From Rhizobiaceae bacterium (lineage in GTDB: Bacteria > Pseudomonadota > Alphaproteobacteria > Rhizobiales > Rhizobiaceae): DNA of 64,000 nt. A model generated the notes under the pieces. It did not search any database. It was not told where the DNA came from and was given only the letters and a program-made list of their open reading frames with translations. The translations under genes and the position numbers were made by a program. Positions 1 to 7,940 of the stretch are shown here, piece by piece. The stretch covers positions 1 through 64,000 of the forward strand of contig JAHBYU010000011.1 of the NCBI GenBank assembly GCA_019635775.1, given 5' to 3'. The stretch's first letter is position 1, and every line of letters starts with the position of its first letter.

Positions 1-5
1 TACCC

Positions 6-836
6 TCACGCGAACCGCTTCAGCACTGCCGCTACGATAGCCTCGGGCCGATCCTCCTGAACCAGATGTCCGCAATGTGGTACAGGGATGCACTCGGCGT
101 CTGATATCAACGCGGCTAGGGTCACGCCATGCTCAAAGGGTATCCACTCATCATTGCGTCCCCAGAGGACTGTTACGGGGCACTCCATCTGCCCATATCT
201 TCCTTCAATCTCGTCGGTGAACTTCTGGTCCATCTGTGCAATTTGCCGATAGAACGCGGCTTGGCCGGTCGGCCCGAGCCATGGGGCACTGTAAATTTCC
301 AAGGCTTCTTCAGAGAGCGGGTTGTGAGCCGCCGTTTGCAAATAAGCTCTGAGCAGCGCCCGATGCATGTAGTCCGGCATACCGGAGAAAGCGGATTCAT
401 GCTTTCGGACATGTCGCACTAACGCGGACCCCCAAGGTGCGAGAGCAACAGCGTCAAAGATCGTCATAGAGCTGTAGCGCAAGCCGTTCAGGTAGTAGGC
501 ACGTAGAGCTGTGGCGCCGCCGAAGTCGTGCGCCAACACGTCGGGACGGTCCAGGCCCCACTCCGCAAAGAGAGCGGCTAGGGCCTTGTTCTGCACAGAT
601 AAGGACACGTCTTGCCCCTCGCGCATTTCCGAAAGGCCATAACCCACAAGATCGAAGTAGTAGACGGTCCTTCGGTCGGAGAGCTGCGGCACGATCCTGC
701 GCCAGACCTGTGAGGAAAATGGTGTGCCATGAATCGCCACGAGCGGCGGCCCATTCCCGGCCTTTCCCCAACGGACCGTGTTTCCTTCAATGATCGTTCT
801 ATAGGGCAAATCAAGCATGTTCAGGCTCAACACCAA
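6..836 (-). CDS. alpha/beta hydrolase with aspartate nucleophile (dehalogenase/epoxide-hydrolase-like)
   Basis: A 276-residue alpha/beta-hydrolase fold protein. The oxyanion segment IHGTPF lies at residues 35-40. The nucleophile elbow AHDFGG puts an Asp (D104) where lipases carry Ser, as in haloalkane/fluoroacetate dehalogenases and epoxide hydrolases. The remaining triad is likely D229 (GRNDEW) and H257 (CGHLVQE). No signal peptide is seen, so it is probably cytoplasmic. The start is a TTG at 836 preceded by GGAAG at good spacing; an internal ATG at 818 (270 residues) has a poorer ribosome-binding site. The substrate cannot be told from sequence. It stands alone, with about 200 bases lacking recognisable features before the next gene. 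Confidence 0.82.
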   Translation of the reverse strand: MVLSLNMLDLPYRTIIEGNTVRWGKAGNGPPLVAIHGTPFSSQVWRRIVPQLSDRRTVYYFDLVGYGLSEMREGQDVSLSVQNKALAALFAEWGLDRPDVLAHDFGGATALRAYYLNGLRYSSMTIFDAVALAPWGSALVRHVRKHESAFSGMPDYMHRALLRAYLQTAAHNPLSEEALEIYSAPWLGPTGQAAFYRQIAQMDQKFTDEIEGRYGQMECPVTVLWGRNDEWIPFEHGVTLAALISDAECIPVPHCGHLVQEDRPEAIVAAVLKRFA

Positions 837-1038
837 GTTCTTCCAGCGTTTTAGTCGGGATGCTCGCGCTCGACTGGCTGATGGCCACCGCTAGCAGGGA
901 GCGATGCAAGCTAAAGTAATCCACAATGGCGAGCGTTTGAATCAGACCGCACATAGCGATTCGACCACTACAAATAGCGCCTTATGCCTTTCGACGACTT
1001 GCATCTTTCTTCGCTGACTGCTCAAAAAAAATACTGTC

Positions 1039-2208
1039 CTATCCGTAGACGGCGTTCCTAATTTCAGTCGGAAAGGCACCTGACATTCCCTCGAAGGCTG
1101 TATTGGTAAGTGCAACAACAGAAAGGCGGTTGATGCGGTCGATGAACCAGTTGTGACCATAGGCGCCGCCCCATTGCAGGGTGCCCGGGGCCTGCGGCGT
1201 GCCGGTCGATGCGGGATCCACCAAAACCGCCCATCCATAGCCGAAGCCCCAGCCAGGGCCCTGCGTCTCGGCTTGTGTGCCGACATGATCGACCGCCATT
1301 GTCTCGACTGTATTAGCGCGAAGAATAGGGCTGCCCCCGGTGCGGATCGCTTCTAAAAAGCGCAGGATGTCGCCTGCCGTGCCCACCATACCGGCTCCAC
1401 CTGATGGATAAGATTTGGAATTGAATATGCGAGACGGTGCAAAACATGCTGTCGTGCCGTAAATTGGCACCTCAATACCATCAGTCATCGCTACTGGTTC
1501 GGGATCAGCATCGGCATAGGCCTGCGCCAGCCGAAACCTGTCACGAACGAAAAAATCCGTGTCGACAAGCCCAAGCGGGCCCGTTACTTTGTCACGAACG
1601 ATCTCTGGCAGGGTTAGACCCTGTACTTGCTCGAGTATGCCGCCGAGGACGTCCAGGCCCAAGGAGTAGCGCCACCCGTTGCCAGGTGCGAACGCCAGCG
1701 GTGCGGATTTCAGCCGAAACAGGTTCTCCTCCAAAGGAAGGCCTGGCTGATCGAGCCCATCGGAAACGCCCAACTTGTGGTAAGGTCCATCGGCGGGCTC
1801 CAGAAAACTGTATCCTAGGCCGGATGTGTGGGTGAGCAGATGGTGGATCGTGATTTCCGGTCTGGTGCCGTCCAGCAAAGCGGGTCGAAAGTCCGGTAGC
1901 CATTGCGTAACTGGCGCATGAAGTTTCAGCTTGCCCTCTTCGACAAGTGCCATGGCTGCGGCCGTCACAATAGGCTTTGTGACGGAGGCAAGCCTGAAAA
2001 TTGCTTCTTCCCGCATTGCTGTTCGGGTTGCGCGATCTAACAAGCCAGCCGAGCGATGGTAGACGATCGCCCCGTCGGCGGCGACGAGCACCAAGGCGCC
2101 AACGATGCGCTTCTCGTCCAGCGCCTTATCAATGATGGCGTCGATACGAGCGGGTGCTCCGAAAAAGTCAGGGAGCCTCGGAGGAGAAGAGGGTCTCAGG
2201 TCAGACAT
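1039..2208 (-). CDS. serine hydrolase of the beta-lactamase/EstB family
   Basis: A 389-residue penicillin-binding-protein-like serine hydrolase (class C beta-lactamase/EstB esterase family). The SxxK motif SVTK is at residues 75-78 and the Tyr-Ser motif (YSLG) near 181. A WGG-containing third motif lies toward the C terminus in place of KTG. No signal peptide is visible, which favours a cytoplasmic esterase or lactonase over a secreted beta-lactamase. The chosen start is the ATG at 2208, which overlaps the stop of the upstream reductase-like gene by eight bases and implies translational coupling; the frame is open further upstream to 2250. It is probably co-transcribed with that gene under TetR control. 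Substrate unknown. Confidence 0.85.
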   Translation of the reverse strand: MSDLRPSSPPRLPDFFGAPARIDAIIDKALDEKRIVGALVLVAADGAIVYHRSAGLLDRATRTAMREEAIFRLASVTKPIVTAAAMALVEEGKLKLHAPVTQWLPDFRPALLDGTRPEITIHHLLTHTSGLGYSFLEPADGPYHKLGVSDGLDQPGLPLEENLFRLKSAPLAFAPGNGWRYSLGLDVLGGILEQVQGLTLPEIVRDKVTGPLGLVDTDFFVRDRFRLAQAYADADPEPVAMTDGIEVPIYGTTACFAPSRIFNSKSYPSGGAGMVGTAGDILRFLEAIRTGGSPILRANTVETMAVDHVGTQAETQGPGWGFGYGWAVLVDPASTGTPQAPGTLQWGGAYGHNWFIDRINRLSVVALTNTAFEGMSGAFPTEIRNAVYG

Positions 2209-3238
2209 CGTGAACGATCTCAGTGCGGATGACGTGGCCATGGATGGCAAGGGATTTCAGGAAGGACGCCGCATCAAAGACCGCACCCGGCGCTTGGGCC
2301 CCAAAGGCGCGTATGCGACCGTCCAAGATCCGCTCGACCGCTTCGCAAACGAGCGGGGCGGTGAAGGCGTAAATGTCTTGTCCGGATGCCGACAACCGCC
2401 GCGTAGCTGAACCGCTGCGCCCGACAATGTCCACGAGGAATTTTTGCGCTGAGGCTCCAGTCTGATCGGCCGGAGCAGGAGGTGGGGTTGTGGGATCGCG
2501 GATGTCGGCCAGAGCGTTGCTCGTGAGATAGGTTCTGAGGCGGGACAAGCGAAGATGCTGAGAGATGACTGGCACCTCGGAGAATGGCAGCGCCACGACG
2601 TTCTGCCTCAAAAACGGATCCGGAAAATCCCATTGCGCTTCTTCCAAGGGCTGGGGCAGAGGGACGAGCTGTCCCCCAGATATTTCAAGCCGTGGTATTA
2701 CGTTCCTGCGGCCGGTCAGCCTCGTGCCTTCCGTGGGGTGCCAATGATCCAGGGCGATGGCAATGGTTACATCGGTGATGCCCGGCTCCTCCTCGACAAG
2801 TGCCGATAGCAGCAGATCCGGGAAGCCGCCGAAGAAAGCCGTGGCGGGCAGAAACACCAGTGCGGCTTCCCGAGCGGCGGCGTCAAACTCTTCATAGATA
2901 TCGGCAGTGCTCGCCTGCTCGGCGCTTAGGTCCAGATAGTGGATGCCCGTTCGCAGTGCGGCCGAAGCGACCTGCCTGGCCGTGTCCAGAAATGGTCCAG
3001 CGCAGTTGATCACTGCGTCGGCGCCGTTGAAGACGAGCTCTAGCGATAGTTGGGCAACTGCTGATAGTTCCCGAAGCTCAACGTGCTGCTCTGAGAAGCC
3101 GGCAGAGTTGAGCCGATTCCTATCTCTCCCAATAGCGACTGGCGAGGCACCGCGACGGAGGAGTTCGGCGACCACGAAGCGACCTGTATGGCCCGCAGCG
3201 CCGAAAACGGCAATCTTCTTGCCGGCGAGTTGTGTCAT
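2201..3238 (-). CDS. saccharopine-dehydrogenase-like NAD(P)-binding oxidoreductase
   Basis: A 345-residue protein with an N-terminal Rossmann motif (VFGAAGHTGR, residues 10-19), followed by segments typical of the saccharopine dehydrogenase/trans-acting enoyl reductase superfamily, such as NCAGPF and LDLSAEQ. It probably binds NAD(P) in the cytoplasm; the substrate is unknown. The ATG at 3238 is chosen because it places the nucleotide-binding strand near the N terminus and leaves the divergent TetR control region free. It is the first gene of a two-gene unit with the serine hydrolase. Confidence 0.78.
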   Translation of the reverse strand: MTQLAGKKIAVFGAAGHTGRFVVAELLRRGASPVAIGRDRNRLNSAGFSEQHVELRELSAVAQLSLELVFNGADAVINCAGPFLDTARQVASAALRTGIHYLDLSAEQASTADIYEEFDAAAREAALVFLPATAFFGGFPDLLLSALVEEEPGITDVTIAIALDHWHPTEGTRLTGRRNVIPRLEISGGQLVPLPQPLEEAQWDFPDPFLRQNVVALPFSEVPVISQHLRLSRLRTYLTSNALADIRDPTTPPPAPADQTGASAQKFLVDIVGRSGSATRRLSASGQDIYAFTAPLVCEAVERILDGRIRAFGAQAPGAVFDAASFLKSLAIHGHVIRTEIVHDV

Positions 3239-3252
3239 TGCATAGCACCGAT

Positions 3253-3288
3253 ACAGAACTGTCTGTTTCCATCTACAAACCTGTCTGT
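3253..3288. promoter_or_regulatory. likely TetR operator pair between divergent genes
   Basis: Two related 14-mers, ACAGAACTGTCTGT (3253-3266) and ACAAACCTGTCTGT (3275-3288), lie 22 bp apart, about two helical turns. Each has imperfect dyad ends (ACAGA/TCTGT in the first). They sit between the oxidoreductase start (3238) and the TetR start (3323), where an autoregulated divergent repressor would bind. The operator role is inferred. Confidence 0.55.
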
Positions 3289-3322
3289 ACGCCGTCAACC
3301 CAAACGTGATATCGCAAGCTTT

Positions 3323-3898
3323 ATGTTAAGAAATGAACAGACCGCCCTCCGAGACCACGTTCTCAATATCGCCTCTTCGCTGTTTTACGCCCACGGAATA
3401 CGCGCTGTCGGCGTCGATCTCATCGTTGCGGAAGCCGGAGTGGCGAAGACCAGTCTTTACCGTCACTTTCGAACCAAGGACGATCTTGTCGCGGCGTTTC
3501 TCACGTGTGAGGACGAGCAGTTCTGGCAGACCTGGCAGGAGGTTGCGGACCGCAATGCGGACGATGCTTGGGCGGAGCTCAACGCGCATCTGGAATGGAT
3601 CGGATCGAGGCTGGCGCGACCAAATTACCGAGGCTGTCCGCAGATAAACGCGGTAGCGGAGTTCTCTGACCCGAAGCACCCGGCACGGCAGATCGCGGCG
3701 ACCCACAAGGCAGAGATGCGGCGGCGGTTGAAAACGATTGCGGTTCGGCTGAACTCCGATCGACCCGATGAACTGGCGGGGCAGCTTGCACTACTGATCA
3801 ATGGAGCTTTCGTCAGCGCCGGAATGCTGGCACCGGACGAAGCCATTCCCTTGCTCCAGAATGCCGCTCGCCTGCTTCGCGCCGGGCACACATCATGA
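3323..3898 (+). CDS. TetR/AcrR-family transcriptional regulator
   Basis: A 191-residue TetR-family repressor. The N-terminal helix-turn-helix is clear: it begins LRDHVLNIASSLFYAHGIRA, followed by an I-V-A-E-A-G-V helix and a recognition segment K-T-S-L-Y-R-H-F. The C-terminal ligand-binding helices include NYRGCPQINAVAEF, a pattern common in regulators of the TetR_C_33-like group. The ATG at 3323 is chosen so the protein begins just before helix 1; the upstream in-frame extension crosses the operator repeats and is unlikely to be translated. It is divergent from the oxidoreductase/serine-hydrolase pair, which it presumably represses together with itself. The inducer is unknown. Confidence 0.88.
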   Translation: MLRNEQTALRDHVLNIASSLFYAHGIRAVGVDLIVAEAGVAKTSLYRHFRTKDDLVAAFLTCEDEQFWQTWQEVADRNADDAWAELNAHLEWIGSRLARPNYRGCPQINAVAEFSDPKHPARQIAATHKAEMRRRLKTIAVRLNSDRPDELAGQLALLINGAFVSAGMLAPDEAIPLLQNAARLLRAGHTS

Positions 3899-4198
3899 CG
3901 CTGTTGGATAACTTGCGGCTGTCTGTTCGGCGATTGTCGGCTAGGTATTCACCTATGGCGGCGGAGCTCCGACGGTGTCCGGCCTCCGTGCCGAAAATGT
4001 CCCCATTCGCTCGGATCAGTTCGGGTACGCGTGAGCCTCGCCGAGTAAACGTGCGGCTCGCAGCGCGAGGCGGGGCCCGCCCGTCCTCGGTGGAAGCCTA
4101 TCCGGTAATGCTGCAGGTCGTGCCTCACGTGCTGGCACGGCGCCGCGGACCGAGTGGTAGGGTGTCATCCCATCTTGACCGCTAATGGAAATTGATGC
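3899..4198. other. gene-poor stretch between TetR and ArsR genes
   Basis: About 300 GC-rich bases without a convincing gene. A 96-codon open frame overlapping the TetR stop is arginine-rich and resembles no family I know. The right end leads into the ArsR promoter/operator. Confidence 0.5.
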
Positions 4199-4230
4199 TT
4201 AACGTACTTGTTATTTAACAGGTACGTTAA
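4199..4230. promoter_or_regulatory. 32-bp near-perfect palindrome, likely ArsR operator
   Basis: Arms TTAACGTAC (4199-4207) and GTACGTTAA (4222-4230) are perfect inverted repeats. The dyad extends inward to the centre with two mismatched pairs, so 32 bp form a near-perfect palindrome ending one base before the ArsR ATG. AT-rich dyads overlapping the promoter are the usual ArsR/SmtB site; autorepression is inferred. Confidence 0.65.
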
Positions 4231-4575
4231 ATGCAGTCTGATCACCTGTCCCTCACGTTTTCCGCACTTGCCGACCCAACCCGCAGGGCCATCCTGCAGC
4301 GTCTGAGCCAGGGTCAGGCGTCGGTGGGGGAGCTTACTGCGCCCTTTGCTATCTCCATGCCAGCCATTTCGCGACACCTCAAGGTGCTGGAGCACGCCGG
4401 TCTCGTCGTGCGTAGTCGGAATGCCCAGTGGCGGCCGGTACAACTCAACGCGACGCCTTTGGCCGAGGTCGTGCATTGGGTGGAAAGTTATCGACGGCAC
4501 TGGGAGGGGGCTTTCGAACGCATGGATGCGTACTTGGCCGAGCTTCAGAAAGGAGATTCCGATGCCAAACAATAG
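4231..4575 (+). CDS. ArsR/SmtB-family transcriptional regulator
   Basis: A 114-residue winged-helix repressor. The motif FSALADPTRRAILQRL at the N terminus and the recognition helix AISRHLKVLEHAGLV are diagnostic of ArsR-type regulators. No CxC or other obvious metal-binding cysteines are present, so it belongs with the non-metal regulators that commonly accompany SRPBCC genes. The ATG lies immediately after the 32-bp palindrome. Its stop overlaps the next start by 14 bases, so it heads a three-gene operon with the SRPBCC and GyrI-like genes. Confidence 0.92.
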   Translation: MQSDHLSLTFSALADPTRRAILQRLSQGQASVGELTAPFAISMPAISRHLKVLEHAGLVVRSRNAQWRPVQLNATPLAEVVHWVESYRRHWEGAFERMDAYLAELQKGDSDAKQ

Positions 4576-5161
4576 CGGGACAACCGAGCAACTGGCGCTT
4601 GCGCTCGACATCGACAGGGTGTTCGCTGCGCCGCGAGAGCTCGTCTGGAGGTTATGGAGCGATCCCGAACATCTGGTGCGCTGGCATGGTCCCAAGGGCT
4701 GCGCGCTAAGTCAGTGCGAGCAGGATTTTCGCGTCGGCGGGAGTTGGCGACGCACCATGACAGCCGGACCGGGGCATGCCCACGTGATTTTTGGAGAATT
4801 TATTGAGGTCGATAAGCCGTGCCGGTTGAGCTTCACCTACACCAACGAGCGCGACGGCTTCGAGACCATCGTGACCATGGACTTCCTTGAGCAGCCCGAC
4901 GGCACCACGCGGATGCTCTTCAGGCAGACACCGTTCATTAGCCGCGAGGAGCGGGATGGTCACGGCCGAGGCTGGAACAGCAGTTTCGATCTGCTCACCA
5001 GCTATATCGCGCTGGTAGATCTCGACGGGGGACCAAAGGGACGCCCGCGCATAGACGGAGTGGCGGAGGATTTCGCCGCGGCGAAGGAACGCCACCAGCA
5101 AGAGATGAAGGAAAAAGCAAATGAACTTCGGCACACCGTTAGTCGTGGAGTACGCCGCTAA
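4562..5161 (+). CDS. SRPBCC (AHSA1-like) domain protein
   Basis: A 199-residue START/Bet-v-1 fold protein of the AHSA1 (activator of Hsp90 ATPase homologue) type. Family hallmarks are IDRVFAAPRELVWRLWSDPE at the start and VRWHGPKGC shortly after; the C-terminal helix is D-F-A-A-A-K-E-R-H. Bacterial members bind small hydrophobic ligands, and many sit beside an ArsR gene as here. The start is ATG 4562, preceded by AAAGGAG at good spacing, overlapping the end of the ArsR gene. The C terminus overlaps the next gene by 41 bases in another frame. Ligand unknown. Confidence 0.88.
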   Translation: MPNNSGTTEQLALALDIDRVFAAPRELVWRLWSDPEHLVRWHGPKGCALSQCEQDFRVGGSWRRTMTAGPGHAHVIFGEFIEVDKPCRLSFTYTNERDGFETIVTMDFLEQPDGTTRMLFRQTPFISREERDGHGRGWNSSFDLLTSYIALVDLDGGPKGRPRIDGVAEDFAAAKERHQQEMKEKANELRHTVSRGVRR

Positions 5162-5615
5162 ACCTTACGTCGCGCTGCGGCGTCAGGTTGTGATGCCAAT
5201 CGGCAAAGAAGCGACCGAAACCATGGACCGGCTCATTAGGGAAATCGAAACGCAAGGGGTCCAGGGAACGGGTGCCGCGATATTCAAGTACAACATCGTG
5301 AAGATGCCAGAGCTCGAGATGGAGTTCGGTATCGAAATCCAGTTTGCACAAGCGACGACCGGTGAGCTGTTGAGCGGCATCTTGCCGGCGGGGCGCTATG
5401 CGGAGCTGACATTTGTTGGGCCGTACAGCTATCTCACGAACGTAAATGGCGCCCTTATCGATTGGTCGCGCCAGCGTGGTTTGGAATTCGACAAGCATTC
5501 AGATGCGGACGGCGACCATTTTGTCTCTCGTGTCGAGTTTTACCCCAACGGGCCGCAGGACGAACCAGACGCCGACAAGCTCAAGTCCATCGTGGCTATC
5601 AAACTAAAAGACTGA
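5121..5615 (+). CDS. GyrI-like small-molecule-binding domain protein
   Basis: A 164-residue stand-alone GyrI/AraC-type effector-binding domain. The opening VVEYAAKPYVALRR strand, the central ILPAGRYAELTFVGPY and the late VEFYP segment match this fold, which binds hydrophobic or cationic ligands. No DNA-binding domain is present. It is the last gene of the ArsR-SRPBCC operon, whose two ligand-binding partners suggest sensing or sequestration of a small molecule. Start ATG 5121 lies inside the preceding gene. Function is inferred at fold level only. Confidence 0.82.
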   Translation: MNFGTPLVVEYAAKPYVALRRQVVMPIGKEATETMDRLIREIETQGVQGTGAAIFKYNIVKMPELEMEFGIEIQFAQATTGELLSGILPAGRYAELTFVGPYSYLTNVNGALIDWSRQRGLEFDKHSDADGDHFVSRVEFYPNGPQDEPDADKLKSIVAIKLKD

Positions 5616-6029
5616 CCTTGGTTGCTGTGGGCCGGTCCCGGCGCGCTACTCATCGGCGTTGCCTGAGGCTAGGCAGGGCCTTCGTTAGTCAGACCGCGTG
5701 CCAACTTGTAAGAGGAACCGAACCAGTCCACAGAATTATTTTGTTGGTATTTTTGTTGGTACCGAAGAGAATAGCATTCTGCTAACAAACTGAATTTTAA
5801 GCACAATCGTCTGTGCTTCGATTCCGCCCCTGGCACCACTCCTTTAAGTCCATACAGTCGATTTTGCCCCGGGGCTCGGTTCCGGAAAAAATCCGCGAAA
5901 ATACTCGAATCTTTTTGCTAACCCATTCTTGAATGGGATGATCCGCGGTTATTTTTCCAAGTATTAAGCGACTTGCCAAGCCGGGTAAAAATGACAATAA
6001 CCTAGCTGAGTACATACAGGTGCTGGCCG
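5616..6029. other. AT-rich intergenic stretch with repeats and hairpins
   Basis: 414 bases without a credible gene, richer in AT than the flanks. It holds two near-tandem TTTTGTTGGTA copies around 5739-5760, a 7-bp hairpin AAGCACA/TGTGCTT (5799-5818), a tRNA-3'-end-like segment (5815-5838) and a CCCATTC/GAATGGG dyad (5922-5937). The promoter of the 6030 gene must lie at the right end, but I cannot pick one with confidence. Confidence 0.55.
5815..5838 (+). repeat. possible tRNA/tmRNA 3'-end remnant (att-like)
   Basis: The segment reads like the end of a tRNA: a T-loop-like TTCGATT followed by CCGCC, an acceptor-like stretch and CACCA. There is no pairing 5' T-stem or upstream tRNA body, and the acceptor spacing is one base short, so it is not a functional tRNA. 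Such fragments are left at the distal ends of elements that integrate into tRNA or tmRNA genes. Confidence 0.35.
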
Positions 6030-6440
6030 ATGGTTCGACTTTTTGCCTTCACAATACTCGAACTGGCTGCGAATGCCGTCGGGCTCCTGGTTGCAGCCTG
6101 GCTTTTGCCCAACTTCAGAATGGACGTGATAGGATTTGTGCTTGTGGTGGCGCTGTTCACACTCGCCAAATTCATCCTCGGTCCGCTGATGTTCAAGCTT
6201 TCATTTAAATATGTGCGCGCTCTCAACGGCGGCGTGGCCCTCGTGACAACCTTCGTGGGCCTTCTCGTCACCTCGTGGCTGACAGATCACCTTGCAATAT
6301 CGGGCGTTTCAACCTGGGTCTTGTCCACGCTCATCGTTTGGCTGTGCGGCGTGATCGCGGCAATCGTCCTGCCAATCTTCCTCTTCAAGAAAGCTCTTTC
6401 CGGTCCGAGCAACGGCCGGCCGCTTCCGCCAATCGTATGA
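6030..6440 (+). CDS. small integral membrane protein (phage holin family 4/YvlD-like)
   Basis: A 136-residue protein made almost entirely of four hydrophobic helices, near residues 4-25, 32-55, 68-88 and 96-120. A short basic/Pro-rich tail follows. Length and four-helix layout fit the YvlD/'mycobacterial 4-TM holin' superfamily of inner-membrane proteins of unknown role. The match is by topology plus motifs such as W-L-L-P-N-F near residue 24. It lies just upstream of the HdeD-family gene on the same strand with a 32-base gap, so the two may be co-transcribed. Confidence 0.7.
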   Translation: MVRLFAFTILELAANAVGLLVAAWLLPNFRMDVIGFVLVVALFTLAKFILGPLMFKLSFKYVRALNGGVALVTTFVGLLVTSWLTDHLAISGVSTWVLSTLIVWLCGVIAAIVLPIFLFKKALSGPSNGRPLPPIV

Positions 6441-6472
6441 TCTGAACTTCCCTCCAGCATGTGAGAGAGACC

Positions 6473-7018
6473 ATGACCACAACTGACCAATCCCACGAAG
6501 CGCCACGCACCAAGTCCGGTTGGTTCGTGTTGCTTGGCGTCGTCCTGCTTGCGTTCGGTATCATTGCGGCCGGCAACCTGTTTGTCGCCACTGCCATCTC
6601 CGTGTTTTTCGTCGGCGTAATGATGATCGCCGCCGGCTTCGTGGAAATTATCCACGCTTTCGGGGTCAAAAGCTGGGGCAGCTTTATCTGGTGGCTGCTA
6701 GCCGGTGTATTGTACGTGGTTGCAGGCTACTTCGCTTTTGCCAATCCATTGCTCGCCGTGGGCGTCATGACGCTGTTCCTGGCGTTCAGCCTGATCGCCT
6801 CCGGGATCGTTCGTATCGTGATCGGCTTCACAGCGAAGGAACTTGAGGGCTGGGGATGGGTGGTGGCCGGCGGCGTGGTCACGGTGATCGCCGGCCTGAT
6901 CATCCTGAGCGGCTGGCCCATCAACAGCCTGTGGATCCTCGGCCTCTTCCTGTCGATCGACCTTATGGTACAGGGCATCAGCTACATCGCTTTCGGCATG
7001 GGGCTGAAGCGCGCCTGA
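6473..7018 (+). CDS. HdeD-family (DUF308) membrane protein
   Basis: A 181-residue inner-membrane protein with six predicted hydrophobic segments arranged as repeated helix pairs, the DUF308/HdeD pattern. Typical features are G-W-F-V-L-L-G-V near the start, the A-G-F-V-E-I-I-H-A-F segment after helix 2 and a W-P-I-N-S-L-W-I-L-G segment near the end. HdeD contributes to acid resistance at high cell density in Escherichia coli; the role here is not shown. ATG 6473 is chosen over the GTG at 6461 because GAGAGAGA lies just before it. A strong terminator follows. Confidence 0.85.
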   Translation: MTTTDQSHEAPRTKSGWFVLLGVVLLAFGIIAAGNLFVATAISVFFVGVMMIAAGFVEIIHAFGVKSWGSFIWWLLAGVLYVVAGYFAFANPLLAVGVMTLFLAFSLIASGIVRIVIGFTAKELEGWGWVVAGGVVTVIAGLIILSGWPINSLWILGLFLSIDLMVQGISYIAFGMGLKRA

Positions 7019-7054
7019 CCAAAACCTTCTCCTTCGAAGGCGTTGAATGAAATC

Positions 7055-7088
7055 ACGCCACCGGCCGAACCGGTGGCGTAATTTTTTT
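7055..7088 (+). terminator. Rho-independent terminator after hdeD-like gene
   Basis: A perfect 10-bp stem (ACGCCACCGG / CCGGTGGCGT) with a 5-nt loop, followed by TAATTTTTTTAT. It ends the 6030-7018 transcription unit. Confidence 0.9.
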
Positions 7089-7266
7089 ATCCTGAGTCTG
7101 CGAGCAAAGAGTTGACCCGGATGCCGTCCATATCGCGTTAGTCGAGACAGGATGCCTATGTCACAGGCTTTCGGGACCAGCGGGACCTGCGGATAACGAT
7201 ACATCTACCGCAAAGCGGCAGGCCGCCGGCAAACCGACGAACACCTCACTTGACGGGGCGCAGAGA

Positions 7267-7515
7267 TCAGCAGCGGGCCGTATATAGCTGCCCGGTATTC
7301 GGGTTGCGGTACTCGCAATAACCATTCCTAAGGTTACGCACCAGCAAGCCGCCAGCAGCGCCCGCAGCAGCACCGATGGCGGCACTTCCCGCATCACCGC
7401 CCGCCGCAAGACCGACAGCACCGCCCAGCGCGGCTCCTGTAGCCACATCCTTTTCAGTCGTTGTACAACCTGCAAGCGCAACGACCAGCACCAGCGCAGC
7501 AATGCTCTTCTTCAT
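7267..7515 (-). CDS. small glycine-zipper outer-membrane lipoprotein
   Basis: An 82-residue lipoprotein. The signal peptide ends in lipobox LAGC (Cys near residue 16), followed by TTTEKDVATGAALGGAVGL and several Gly/Ala-rich stretches, the YMGG/17-kDa-antigen type of glycine zipper. The C terminus ends in Y-C-E-Y-R-N-P-N-T-G-Q-L-Y, typical of small rhizobial osmotically induced lipoproteins. ATG 7515 has GGAGAGAG just upstream; a longer in-frame extension to 7599 lacks a signal peptide and is rejected. Probable site is the outer membrane; role unknown. Divergent from the gene at 7941. Confidence 0.82.
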   Translation of the reverse strand: MKKSIAALVLVVALAGCTTTEKDVATGAALGGAVGLAAGGDAGSAAIGAAAGAAGGLLVRNLRNGYCEYRNPNTGQLYTARC

Positions 7516-7940
7516 GATCTCTCTCCTCCTCTCGGCATGGTCGTTGGAGCCCAATGGACCAAGCGCGGTTTCGTTTTCTTTCTTTTCATGATCGGCCACG
7601 CCCTCGTCAGGCCAATCGATTTCCCGAAATAGGGATTCAGCTTAATCATCAAAAATCTATACTGCTTTCCGTCCCTTGAAAAGCTGCACATAGCTTTCCA
7701 GAAACCATGATAGCGATCTGATGGAAGGAGAATTCAATTCAGCTTTCTCCGATGACCTTGCCGCAGCCGTATAAAACATAGATGGTTTGCCATGATCCGA
7801 CTGAGATAGTGGGAGAGGAGCCTGCTCGTTGCTTTCGTCAATTATGCACGCGGCAGGGCCTCGTCGATATCCCCCAGCAATCCCGTTGAGCAGCCTAGTT
7901 GCAGACATACCTTGTTCAACGCACTCGCAAGGGTCTTCGC
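7516..7940. other. divergent intergenic region
   Basis: 425 bases between divergent genes, with no credible coding sequence. It includes a 12-bp dyad ATTTC-CC-GAAAT (7619-7630) and AT-rich patches around 7640-7690, where promoters for one or both flanking genes could lie. A 98-codon frame on the minus strand here shows no family signature. Confidence 0.45.

Noticed and set aside
3895-4185. 96-codon frame overlapping the TetR stop
   Set aside because: ATGA overlap looked attractive, but the product is Arg-rich, featureless, and runs toward the ArsR promoter region.
5797-6015. 72-codon minus-strand frame in the AT-rich gap
   Set aside because: Crosses the hairpins and the tRNA-like remnant; no ribosome-binding site or domain.
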